Assembly (NCBI GenBank): GCA_003175915.1
Contig: PSRH01000232.1
Span: 1 to 8,224, forward strand
Reading direction: 5' to 3'
Origin: Candidatus Melainabacteria bacterium
GTDB lineage: Bacteria > Cyanobacteriota > Vampirovibrionia > Obscuribacterales > Obscuribacteraceae
Length of the DNA stretch: 8,224 nucleotides
The notes under the pieces are model-generated. The model ran no database searches. It had not been told where the DNA came from and saw nothing but the letters and a program-made list of their open reading frames with translations. A program made the translations under genes and the position numbers. Of the stretch, positions 1 through 5,587 are shown one piece after another (the first letter of the stretch is position 1; each line of letters begins with the position of its first letter).

Positions 1-564
1 CGCCTGATGCGGGGCGTTGTCGATGCCTTCCATTTTGGTGAGGATTTGAAACTTGATTGGATGGATAAGCGATTAGGCAGAGCCAATTTCGCCCTTGGTT
101 ATGAGGACTGGTTGCCCGTTCCGCTCAGTGAATTTCTGCCTCTGCTGCACGCACGAGTGAGAGATAGCTCTGATGACGCGCTTCTTGAGGCTATTTCCGA
201 TACGCTGGTTTTGCAATTCAGTCAATTTGTTGACAGCGTTCTCGGCTCTGACGAGGAGCACGGTGTCGCTCGTTGCCTGGGCGTCTTTCGATTACCCGGT
301 AATGCGAAATTGGATGCAGTTCCGTCCGCGTCGCCAGAATCCGAAATGCGCTGGCGTAAAGAAGTAGAGTTACTGAACAATCATGGACTGACGGATACTC
401 CTGAATTGCAGCGCTGTCCTGATCTATTCATTGCCAGTCCGAAGGCCCGCTTCTGTTCTGACGCCTGTCGATTCACCACTTTCCAAATTGCAAAGCATCT
501 GAATGCACCCGGTTATCATGCTGAAAAGCAAAAACGATATCGCAAGAAGCAAGCGGATAAGTGA
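1..564 (+). CDS. Unrecognised protein with C-terminal Cys zinc-finger-like motif, 5' partial
   Basis: The frame is open to the left edge, so the true start is probably outside the window; the first in-window ATG is at 7 (185 residues). I do not recognise the family with confidence. Counting from that ATG, most of the protein is soluble and acidic-to-mixed, with no membrane segment or signal peptide. The C-terminal 50 residues contain C137, then FCSDACR with C150 and C154, followed by a strongly basic tail (KQKRYRKK). FCSxxCR plus a basic tail recalls the zinc finger of CGNR/ABATE-type putative transcription regulators, but the usual first CxxC pair is reduced to one Cys, with H164 and H171 as possible extra ligands. 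A DNA- or RNA-binding role is therefore only an inference. It lies 42 nt upstream of the cobalamin-binding-type gene on the same strand and may be co-transcribed with it. Confidence 0.7.
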   Translation, partial: RLMRGVVDAFHFGEDLKLDWMDKRLGRANFALGYEDWLPVPLSEFLPLLHARVRDSSDDALLEAISDTLVLQFSQFVDSVLGSDEEHGVARCLGVFRLPGNAKLDAVPSASPESEMRWRKEVELLNNHGLTDTPELQRCPDLFIASPKARFCSDACRFTTFQIAKHLNAPGYHAEKQKRYRKKQADK

Positions 565-606
565 GAAAATCGAACTTGAGCCCGTGATCTTATTAGTGAC
601 GAAAGA

Positions 607-1524
607 ATGCATCGCATAGTCTCCTTGATTGCTAGCTCAACCGAAATCGTCCATGCGCTTGGCTTTGGCGACCAGATGGTCGGACGTTCCCACGAATGTG
701 ACTATCCGGAAGGCGTCAAGGAGCTTCCTGTTTGCACGGAGCCTAAATTTCGAACAGACGGGACCAGTTATGAAATTGATCAACGTGTGAGAGCCGTTTT
801 GCAGGAAGCCTTAAGTGTCTACCGCGTTGACGCAGCGAAATTGGAGAGTCTCAAGCCCTCGCACATTATTACCCAGACGCAATGCGAGGTTTGCGCAGTT
901 AGCCTGGCAGACGTGGAAGCTGCCGCTTGCCGACTGATTAGCTCAAAGCCGACAATCGTCTCGCTCGAACCCAATCAACTTGCTGATATCTGGCAGGATA
1001 TTCTCCGGATCGGCACCGCTCTTGGTGCTAAACAGGAAGCGCTGGCGCTTATCGCCAGGCTGAAAAAACGCGTCAAGGAAATAACTGAAAAGGTACAAGG
1101 CAGGCAGAAACCAAAGATCGCTTTTATAGAGTGGCTCGATCCTCTAATGACTGGTGGCAATTGGCTGCCTGAGTTGATTGAATTGGCTGGCGGTGAAAAC
1201 GTTTTTGCCGATGCAAAAGGAAGAGCACCGCGGGTCTCATGGCAGGACTTTCAATTGCGGGATCCGGATGTGATTGTCGTCAGCCCCTGCGGTTTTGACC
1301 TGGAGCGGACACGATCGGAAATGGGCTTGCTTAAGGGCAACCAGGTCTATGAGGGCCTGCGTGCCGTTGCTAGCGGACGCGTCTTTTTAGTTGACGGCAA
1401 TCAGTTTATGAACAGACCTGGACCACGAATCGTCGATTCGCTGGCCATTCTTGCCGAAATAATGCACCCAGCGCTTTTCCCGCCCGAGCACCAAGGTCAC
1501 GGTTGGCTGCGCTATTCAGGCTGA
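607..1524 (+). CDS. Cobalamin-binding-type periplasmic-binding-fold protein (BtuF-like), no signal peptide
   Basis: The product has 305 residues and matches the BtuF/helical-backbone metal-receptor fold (PF01497, COG0614). Recognisable blocks are RIVSLIASSTEIVHALG (3-19), SHECDYP (28-34), QTQCEVCAVS (90-99), IEWLDPLMTGGNWLPELIE (174-192) and DPDVIVVSPCGF (219-230). These are hallmarks of a subgroup annotated as cobalamin-binding or ABC-transporter substrate-binding protein, found in cyanobacteria and other phyla. The length fits the subgroup. The protein starts directly with the first beta strand and has neither a signal peptide nor a lipobox, so it should be cytosolic unless the start is wrong; no upstream ATG/GTG extension is apparent. 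H29, C31, C93, C96 and C228 are candidate ligand or metal contacts. No transporter permease or ATPase gene is adjacent. The ribosome-binding site is weak (GAAAGA abutting the ATG). The 3' end overlaps convergent ruvC by 9 nt. Actual ligand unproven. Confidence 0.83.
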   Translation: MHRIVSLIASSTEIVHALGFGDQMVGRSHECDYPEGVKELPVCTEPKFRTDGTSYEIDQRVRAVLQEALSVYRVDAAKLESLKPSHIITQTQCEVCAVSLADVEAAACRLISSKPTIVSLEPNQLADIWQDILRIGTALGAKQEALALIARLKKRVKEITEKVQGRQKPKIAFIEWLDPLMTGGNWLPELIELAGGENVFADAKGRAPRVSWQDFQLRDPDVIVVSPCGFDLERTRSEMGLLKGNQVYEGLRAVASGRVFLVDGNQFMNRPGPRIVDSLAILAEIMHPALFPPEHQGHGWLRYSG

Positions 1525-2022
1525 ACTGACCGAATCGATCACGGACATGCGAGCATGGCAAACAGCTAGAGCGAGAGCATCAGAAGCATCGTCCGGTCTA
1601 ATAATGGCCGGCAACTCGAGCAATCGGGCAATCATATCCTGTACCACGCGTTTATCAGAGCGACCAAAGCCGGTCAGGTGCAGCTTTACCTGCATGGGCG
1701 TGTATTCCTTCACTGGGACGGATTTGCACTCCGCTGCTTCAAGAATTACTCCTCTTGCCTGAGCAACGGACATGGCCGTCCTGGCATTCTTACAAAAGAA
1801 GAGAGTCTCGACGGCTAGTACATCCGGCTTATATTCATCAATTAGGCTTAATAGATCGCTGCGGATAATCAATAGTCGTTGGCCGACACTCATGCTAGCT
1901 AGGGTTTTGATGATTCCTGAGCCTAAGTATTCGAATTGCTCCGGTTGCCTCCAGGAGAGCGCGCCATAGCCGACGGTAGCGGTGCCGGGATCGATGCCGA
2001 GTATACGTCTGCCCGTTATAAT
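1516..2022 (-). CDS. ruvC: Crossover junction endodeoxyribonuclease RuvC with non-canonical start codon
   Basis: RuvC resolves Holliday junctions as a dimer with RuvAB during recombination and repair in the cytoplasm. The minus-strand frame reads RRILGIDPGTATVGYGAL at residues 5-22, the RuvC N-terminal strand with the first catalytic Asp (D11), then AVETLFFCKNARTAMSVAQ with E72, then DDASDALALAVCHA with D145 and D148. All four acidic residues of the RNase H-like active site are present. The predicted 168 residues fit the family (about 160-175). The first ATG (1893-1891) would delete the whole first strand and D11, so it cannot be the functional start. The frame runs back to a stop at 2079-2077 without any ATG, GTG or TTG; ATT at 2022-2020 or ATA at 2019-2017, just after AGAGAGG, are the only sensible starts. 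A sequencing error is the alternative. Convergent with the BtuF-like gene, divergent from lnt. Confidence 0.92.
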   Translation of the reverse strand: MITGRRILGIDPGTATVGYGALSWRQPEQFEYLGSGIIKTLASMSVGQRLLIIRSDLLSLIDEYKPDVLAVETLFFCKNARTAMSVAQARGVILEAAECKSVPVKEYTPMQVKLHLTGFGRSDKRVVQDMIARLLELPAIIRPDDASDALALAVCHARMSVIDSVSSA

Positions 2023-2136
2023 GTGCCTCTCTTTAGTCGGATTCGTATGCTTTTCTAATATTGAGGATTTGGCCGCTCAAGCTAGCCAGTTTCCTAAGGC
2101 AAAGTGTAACATTGTCCTTTGGCAAGATAAATACCC
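2023..2136. promoter_or_regulatory. Divergent intergenic region between ruvC and lnt
   Basis: These 114 bp must hold the control sites for ruvC (leftwards) and probably for lnt (rightwards). I see no convincing -35/-10 pair. TAATAT at 2056-2061 could be a rightward -10, but the TTAGTC 17 nt upstream is a poor -35. A palindromic GCTAGC lies at 2081-2086, with further copies flanking the region at 1894-1899 and 2143-2148. No terminator or RNA gene is visible. Confidence 0.35.
2026..2032 (-). promoter_or_regulatory. Ribosome-binding site for ruvC (AGAGAGG)
   Basis: On the minus strand AGAGAGG ends 3 nt before ATT (2022-2020) and 6 nt before ATA (2019-2017). This is a good Shine-Dalgarno match located exactly where RuvC homology demands a start, and it supports initiation at one of these rare codons rather than at the downstream ATG. 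By spacing ATA is better placed; by known usage ATT is the more documented rare initiator (E. coli infC). Confidence 0.6.
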
Positions 2137-3768
2137 ATGCAAGCTAGCAAAGTAAGTGTTGAACAGATAACCGCTGCCAGCCGGCTCGGCTGGTGGCAAT
2201 CGCTTGCTTCTGTCAACAAATTACCGTTTGCCATCGTTTTTGGCATCTTCCTCGGCCTGACCAGTCCCGGTTTCGATCAGTCCTGGCTAGCTTGGTGCGG
2301 TCTGGCACCGCTCTTGGTGCTGCTCTTTGTTGCTCAGAGCCGAAACGAAGCTTTACTCTGCGGCTTCTGCTTCGGATTCAGTTATCACCTGGTGGCTCTC
2401 AGCTATTATCTGGGACTTTATCCTTTACTCTGGATGGGACAGGATAATTGGGTTGCCATACTGATCGCCGGACTAGTGTGGATTCTCGAGGCGGCCCACG
2501 AGTCCCTCCTTATGGTTGGTTTTTCCTGGCTGGTTTATAGCTTGCCGATGCGCCCAGGCTTTCTCTTCCATCGCGAACGCCCGTACTTTCCTCAACTTTT
2601 GTGTATACCGATTATCTGGGTATTCTTCCAGTGGCTCTTCGGATCGGTTGAACCGTTTTTGGGAATCCTCACCGATCAACTTGCCTATTCACAATTCAAA
2701 CAGACCGATCTGATTCAAATAGCAAAATTGGCTGGACCAGGCTGCGTCGATTTCCTGATCATCATGGTCAACGTGGCCATCGCTTCCTGCTTATTTGAAT
2801 TACCAACAACCGGACAACGTCCCGTTGACAGAGTTGATTTGCTTTCACCACGTCTGGGCGCTCTCTTTGATCTGTCCGTCGCTGCGCTGGTAGTTTTGTG
2901 CGTTGTAGCATGGGGCGGCTTCGAGTTTCATCAACTGGAAACTCAGTTGGCCGTTCGGGCTGCCGCAAAAACCAGTGTCAAGTTGCCGGTTGCCATATTG
3001 CAGAACAACGTCACGATCGAGCAGGAGCATTTAAAAACCGCTAGCCCGCTGGAAATTGCTCAGCTTTACGATGATCTTGGTCGCAATTTGAGCGTCGCTT
3101 TGATGGTTTTGCCAGAAGGCGCCGTGACGGCGACTCAGAGCCAATCTGGACACCTGCTTGACTCATTGAAAGCTAAAGCGATTTCGTCAAAGACTGAAAT
3201 CATAGTCGGATCGGTCGAAAAATTAGGCGGCAGCTTGGTCAATGGTGCTCGTATGATTGCCTTCGACAACAAAGAGAGAGAAGTCTACGTCAAACGCCGG
3301 CTTTTCCCATTCCTCGAATTCATACCATGGCGAAATGTCCTGGATGAATTACCGGAATCGATTAAAGATAAAATCCCGGGCAGCAAACAGACATTCTTGA
3401 GAACGCATATCACTCAGCTTCTCACCAGCGTCTGGGGCAAAATAGGAGTGTCAATTTCCACGGAAATTATCTATCCTCGCCTGATTGCTGCTGAGGTGAG
3501 AGAAGGCGCATCGCTGCTTGTCAACATCACTAACCTGGCATACTTCCACAACTCGTATCTGAGCAAACAAATTCTTGCTGCCGCTGTATTTAGGGCGGTA
3601 GAAAACAAGCGCTACGTAATCCTTTCAGCCAATACAGGCGTCTCGGCTGTCATTGATCCGGCTGGTGTTGTGCAAAGCGCCACTTATCAAGGCAAACGAG
3701 GAACGCTTTTAGACACGGTACAATTCCTAAACGACAGAACCGTGTTTACGAACATGTGGTGGCTATGA
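2137..3768 (+). CDS. lnt: Apolipoprotein N-acyltransferase (Lnt) homologue with Ser in place of catalytic Cys
   Basis: Lnt normally transfers an acyl chain from phospholipid to the N-terminal Cys of lipoproteins in the inner membrane. This 543-residue protein has the Lnt layout: hydrophobic helices around residues 30-46, 50-67, 72-98, 105-118, 122-136, 153-168, 200-220 and 245-260, then a CN-hydrolase domain from about 283. Visible motifs are LPEGAV (catalytic Glu E327), VKRRLFPFLEFIP (Lys K386 and Glu E394), and VNITNLAYF followed by RAVENKRYVILSANTGVSAVIDP. Where Lnt has the nucleophile in CYE, this protein has STE (S441-T442-E443, codon TCC), and residues 283-543 contain no Cys at all. The C terminus stops after FTNMWWL, before the final membrane helix usual in Lnt. 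The protein is therefore clearly of the family, but N-acylation activity is doubtful. Start chosen at the first ATG after the divergent spacer; its ribosome-binding site is weak. Its stop overlaps the next start. Confidence 0.88.
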   Translation: MQASKVSVEQITAASRLGWWQSLASVNKLPFAIVFGIFLGLTSPGFDQSWLAWCGLAPLLVLLFVAQSRNEALLCGFCFGFSYHLVALSYYLGLYPLLWMGQDNWVAILIAGLVWILEAAHESLLMVGFSWLVYSLPMRPGFLFHRERPYFPQLLCIPIIWVFFQWLFGSVEPFLGILTDQLAYSQFKQTDLIQIAKLAGPGCVDFLIIMVNVAIASCLFELPTTGQRPVDRVDLLSPRLGALFDLSVAALVVLCVVAWGGFEFHQLETQLAVRAAAKTSVKLPVAILQNNVTIEQEHLKTASPLEIAQLYDDLGRNLSVALMVLPEGAVTATQSQSGHLLDSLKAKAISSKTEIIVGSVEKLGGSLVNGARMIAFDNKEREVYVKRRLFPFLEFIPWRNVLDELPESIKDKIPGSKQTFLRTHITQLLTSVWGKIGVSISTEIIYPRLIAAEVREGASLLVNITNLAYFHNSYLSKQILAAAVFRAVENKRYVILSANTGVSAVIDPAGVVQSATYQGKRGTLLDTVQFLNDRTVFTNMWWL

Positions 3769-4280
3769 AATTGATTCTCAGGGGTAGTTGTATATGCCTC
3801 GCCTTCTTGTTCTTGCTTTTCGCCGGAGGAGTTTCCTTCATGATGCCCGCTAAAGCCAGTGCCAGGATGCCTATAGCCAGAATAGCCGGCAAAAATCTCG
3901 TGCATTTAGAAGTAGCAGCGACAGAAAGTGAAATCGAGCGGGGTTTGATGTACCGTACGTTCATGCCGGAAGATAACGGCATGGTTTTTCTTTTCTCGCC
4001 ACCGCGCCCTGTCAAATTCTGGATGTATCACACTCTCATTTCTCTTGATATGTGCTTCATCCATAATGGCAAGATCGTCAAGATATGCGAGGAAGTCCCG
4101 CCGTGCCGTTCTGAAAATCCCATGGAATGCCCGACTTACCCGAAAGGACCAGGGTTCGTTGTGTCTTACGTGCTTGAACTGAACGGCGGTTACGCCAAGC
4201 GACATGGTATCAAAGAAGGCGACGAAGTAGTTTTCGAGCTGCCGGATAAGACTGAAGGCGATTCAACGAAAAGCAAATGA
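3765..4280 (+). CDS. Secreted DUF192 family protein
   Basis: The product has 171 residues and belongs to DUF192 (COG1430), small exported proteins of unknown biochemical function. Family blocks are ERGLMYR (58-64), NGMVFLF (71-77), VKFWMYHTLISLDMCFI (83-99), VPPC (111-114), CPTYP (122-126), YVLELNGG (135-142) and EGDEVVFEL (161-169). An N-terminal signal peptide is clear: basic start, hydrophobic core at 10-25, and a likely signal peptidase I site after AKASA (A33). There is no lipobox Cys, so a lipoprotein is not expected. The ATG at 3765 overlaps the lnt stop as ATGA, which suggests translational coupling; an in-frame GTG at 3756 adds only three residues and is less likely. Purine-rich GGTGG just upstream could serve as ribosome-binding site. 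The next gene begins one base after its stop. C114 and C122 might form a disulfide outside the cytoplasm (inference). Confidence 0.88.
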   Translation: MKLILRGSCICLAFLFLLFAGGVSFMMPAKASARMPIARIAGKNLVHLEVAATESEIERGLMYRTFMPEDNGMVFLFSPPRPVKFWMYHTLISLDMCFIHNGKIVKICEEVPPCRSENPMECPTYPKGPGFVVSYVLELNGGYAKRHGIKEGDEVVFELPDKTEGDSTKSK

Positions 4281-4281
4281 G

Positions 4282-5064
4282 ATGAGCATATCGCTCACAA
4301 TCGAAGACGATATAGCCACATTGCTCATCAATCGCGGCGAGCAGAAGAACGCTATCTCCCTGGCGATGTGGCACAGTATTCCCGACCACGTCGAGCGTAT
4401 TGTAGCTGCGAAAGCGAAAGTACTCGTAGTTCGCGGTGCTGCCCATACTTTTTCAGCCGGCGCGGACCTGTCTGAAATTGCCAATTTGACCAATCTCAAA
4501 GACGCAATGAATTATTGGATTGCCATCAGGTCTGGAGTTGAGGCCATTGCTGAACTTACGACGACGACAATCGCGCTCATTGAAGGCCACTGTATAGGTG
4601 GAGGCTGCCTTATCGCTCTTGCTTGCGATCTAAGAATGGCCGCCTCGAACGCTCAATTTGCCTTACCCGAGGTCAAACTGGGAATTGTCTGCGATTCGAC
4701 CAGCGTCGCTCGTCTGGCGCATCTTATCGGTGGGGCTGCAGCCAAAGAAATGCTGCTTTCCGGGGATGTCAAAAACGCTGAGCAAGCTTTTCGTCTGGGG
4801 CTTGTCAATGAAATTGTTCTTGAGGACCGTCTGGTCAGTCGCACCTATCAGCTGGCTCGGGTTCTGGCTCGTAACAACGGAGAAGCAATTGCCCGGCTGA
4901 AGCGCCAGTTCCACAACTTGAGCTTGGGGATAACACCTTCCCCGATCGCTTCGGCAGGCACTTTCAGCGCTGAGGAAGAAGACGGACAGATAGCCGAAAG
5001 CTTCCTGGCCCCGGCCGTCAAGGAGAAAATAAAGCAAATAATTGGCGTCACTAGGCGCTTTTAG
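4282..5064 (+). CDS. Enoyl-CoA hydratase/isomerase (crotonase) family protein lacking one catalytic Glu
   Basis: A 260-residue crotonase-fold protein, expected to act on an acyl-CoA thioester in the cytoplasm. The oxyanion-hole segments are intact: FSAGADLSE (57-65) and GHCIGGGCLIALACD (102-116). ALPEVKLG (127-134) carries E130, matching Glu164 of rat mitochondrial enoyl-CoA hydratase. The position of the other hydratase glutamate (Glu144, in GGGCE) is L110, and the usual proline/double-glycine stretch after KLG is replaced by IVCDSTS. A standard syn-hydratase mechanism is thus unlikely; isomerase, thioesterase, decarboxylase-like or other crotonase chemistry remains possible, and I cannot name the substrate. 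The C terminus has an acidic SAEEEDGQIAESF segment resembling the family's C-terminal trimerisation helices. It starts one base after the DUF192 stop, third in the lnt operon. It ends 18 bp from convergent nfu, with no terminator seen between them. Confidence 0.85.
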   Translation: MSISLTIEDDIATLLINRGEQKNAISLAMWHSIPDHVERIVAAKAKVLVVRGAAHTFSAGADLSEIANLTNLKDAMNYWIAIRSGVEAIAELTTTTIALIEGHCIGGGCLIALACDLRMAASNAQFALPEVKLGIVCDSTSVARLAHLIGGAAAKEMLLSGDVKNAEQAFRLGLVNEIVLEDRLVSRTYQLARVLARNNGEAIARLKRQFHNLSLGITPSPIASAGTFSAEEEDGQIAESFLAPAVKEKIKQIIGVTRRF

Positions 5065-5082
5065 CGGCTGCCTCGACCTGAT

Positions 5083-5301
5083 CTAGACTTGAATGACGCG
5101 TTTGATTGTCGGAATTTCTTCTTTAAGAGCCCGCTCAACACCCATTTTTAGCGTCATGGTTGAGCTTGGACACATTCCGCAGGCACCGACGAGGTGTACG
5201 TAAACCTCTTCGTCCTTAACATCGACCAGCTCGATGTTGCCACCATCCATCATCAGCATTGGCCGGAGCTTTTCCAGGACTTTTTCGACTTGTTCACGCA
5301 T
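5083..5301 (-). CDS. Nfu/NifU C-terminal-domain iron-sulfur cluster scaffold protein
   Basis: The 72-residue protein is a stand-alone NifU C-terminal domain (PF01106), as in small cyanobacterial and plastid-type Nfu proteins that carry [4Fe-4S] or [2Fe-2S] clusters to target enzymes. MMDGGNIELVDV (17-28) and VGACGMCPSSTMTLKMGVE (38-56) are diagnostic. C41 and C44 form the CxxC that binds the cluster at a dimer interface. The start is supported by AGAGGG about 7 nt upstream on the minus strand, and a sigma-70-like promoter lies 70-98 bp upstream of the start. It is monocistronic as far as can be seen and convergent with the crotonase gene. No SUF, ISC or NIF partner gene is present in the window. 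The family assignment is firm; client proteins are unknown. Confidence 0.93.
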   Translation of the reverse strand: MREQVEKVLEKLRPMLMMDGGNIELVDVKDEEVYVHLVGACGMCPSSTMTLKMGVERALKEEIPTIKRVIQV

Positions 5302-5370
5302 GCTTTAACCCTCTTTACTCGCAGCCAGGCACCCTTATGTTACCTGTAACGATCTGACATAAGCTTACCA

Positions 5371-5399
5371 AATATAACAAACTGTATTGCTCGAGACAA
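5371..5399 (-). promoter_or_regulatory. Sigma-70-like promoter for the nfu gene
   Basis: Read on the minus strand, TTGTCT (5399-5394) and TATATT (5376-5371) are separated by exactly 17 nt. They sit 70-98 bp upstream of the nfu ATG, giving a predicted leader of about 60 nt. Each hexamer deviates from consensus at only one or two positions. Inferred from sequence only. Confidence 0.55.
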
Positions 5400-5587
5400 A
5401 CCCGTACCGAAGCCCGAAAAGTGGCAATGGCAGCCGTTTTCACGCCTAGGACAAGGGTTAGAGGCGAACTTTCCACCTTTCGAATCAATTAAACCCTCGT
5501 AAAGGCAGGCAGAAATGAGCTCGTTTCATAATATGCTCTTTAGCCAGGATATACGGCATTTTTAGCTTTATGAGAAGAGGTCATTCT
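5400..5587 (+). promoter_or_regulatory. Upstream region and leader of gap
   Basis: This part of the 286-bp nfu-gap spacer should carry the gap promoter. AT-rich -10-like elements occur at 5529-5534 (TAATAT) and 5550-5555 (TATACG), but neither has a good -35 at 16-18 nt. AGAAGAGG at 5573-5580, 7 nt before the ATG at 5588, is a strong ribosome-binding site. I see no small ORF, riboswitch or clear operator. Confidence 0.35.

Noticed and set aside
1516..1893. Short RuvC starting at ATG 1893
   Set aside because: It would lack the first strand and catalytic Asp that are encoded in frame just upstream.
3756..3764. GTG start for the DUF192 gene
   Set aside because: It adds only three residues; the ATG at 3765 forms the common ATGA stop-start overlap and gives a normal signal peptide.
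4940..4955. HIP1 (GCGATCGC) cyanobacterial repeat
   Set aside because: Only CCGATCGC is present; no exact HIP1 copy was found in the window, so it cannot support the taxonomic guess.
4663..5037. Long minus-strand open frame antisense to the crotonase gene (and similar antisense frames over lnt, gap and pgk)
   Set aside because: They lie opposite clearly homologous genes, show no recognisable domain and have no convincing ribosome-binding site; treated as shadows.
5050..5090. Bidirectional terminator between the convergent crotonase and nfu genes
   Set aside because: The best inverted repeat is about 4 bp (CGCT/AGCG) with no flanking T or A runs.
5570..5587. Upstream ATG for gap adding six residues
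   Set aside because: It would place the AGAAGAGG ribosome-binding site inside the coding region; homologues start at MVKVAINGFG.
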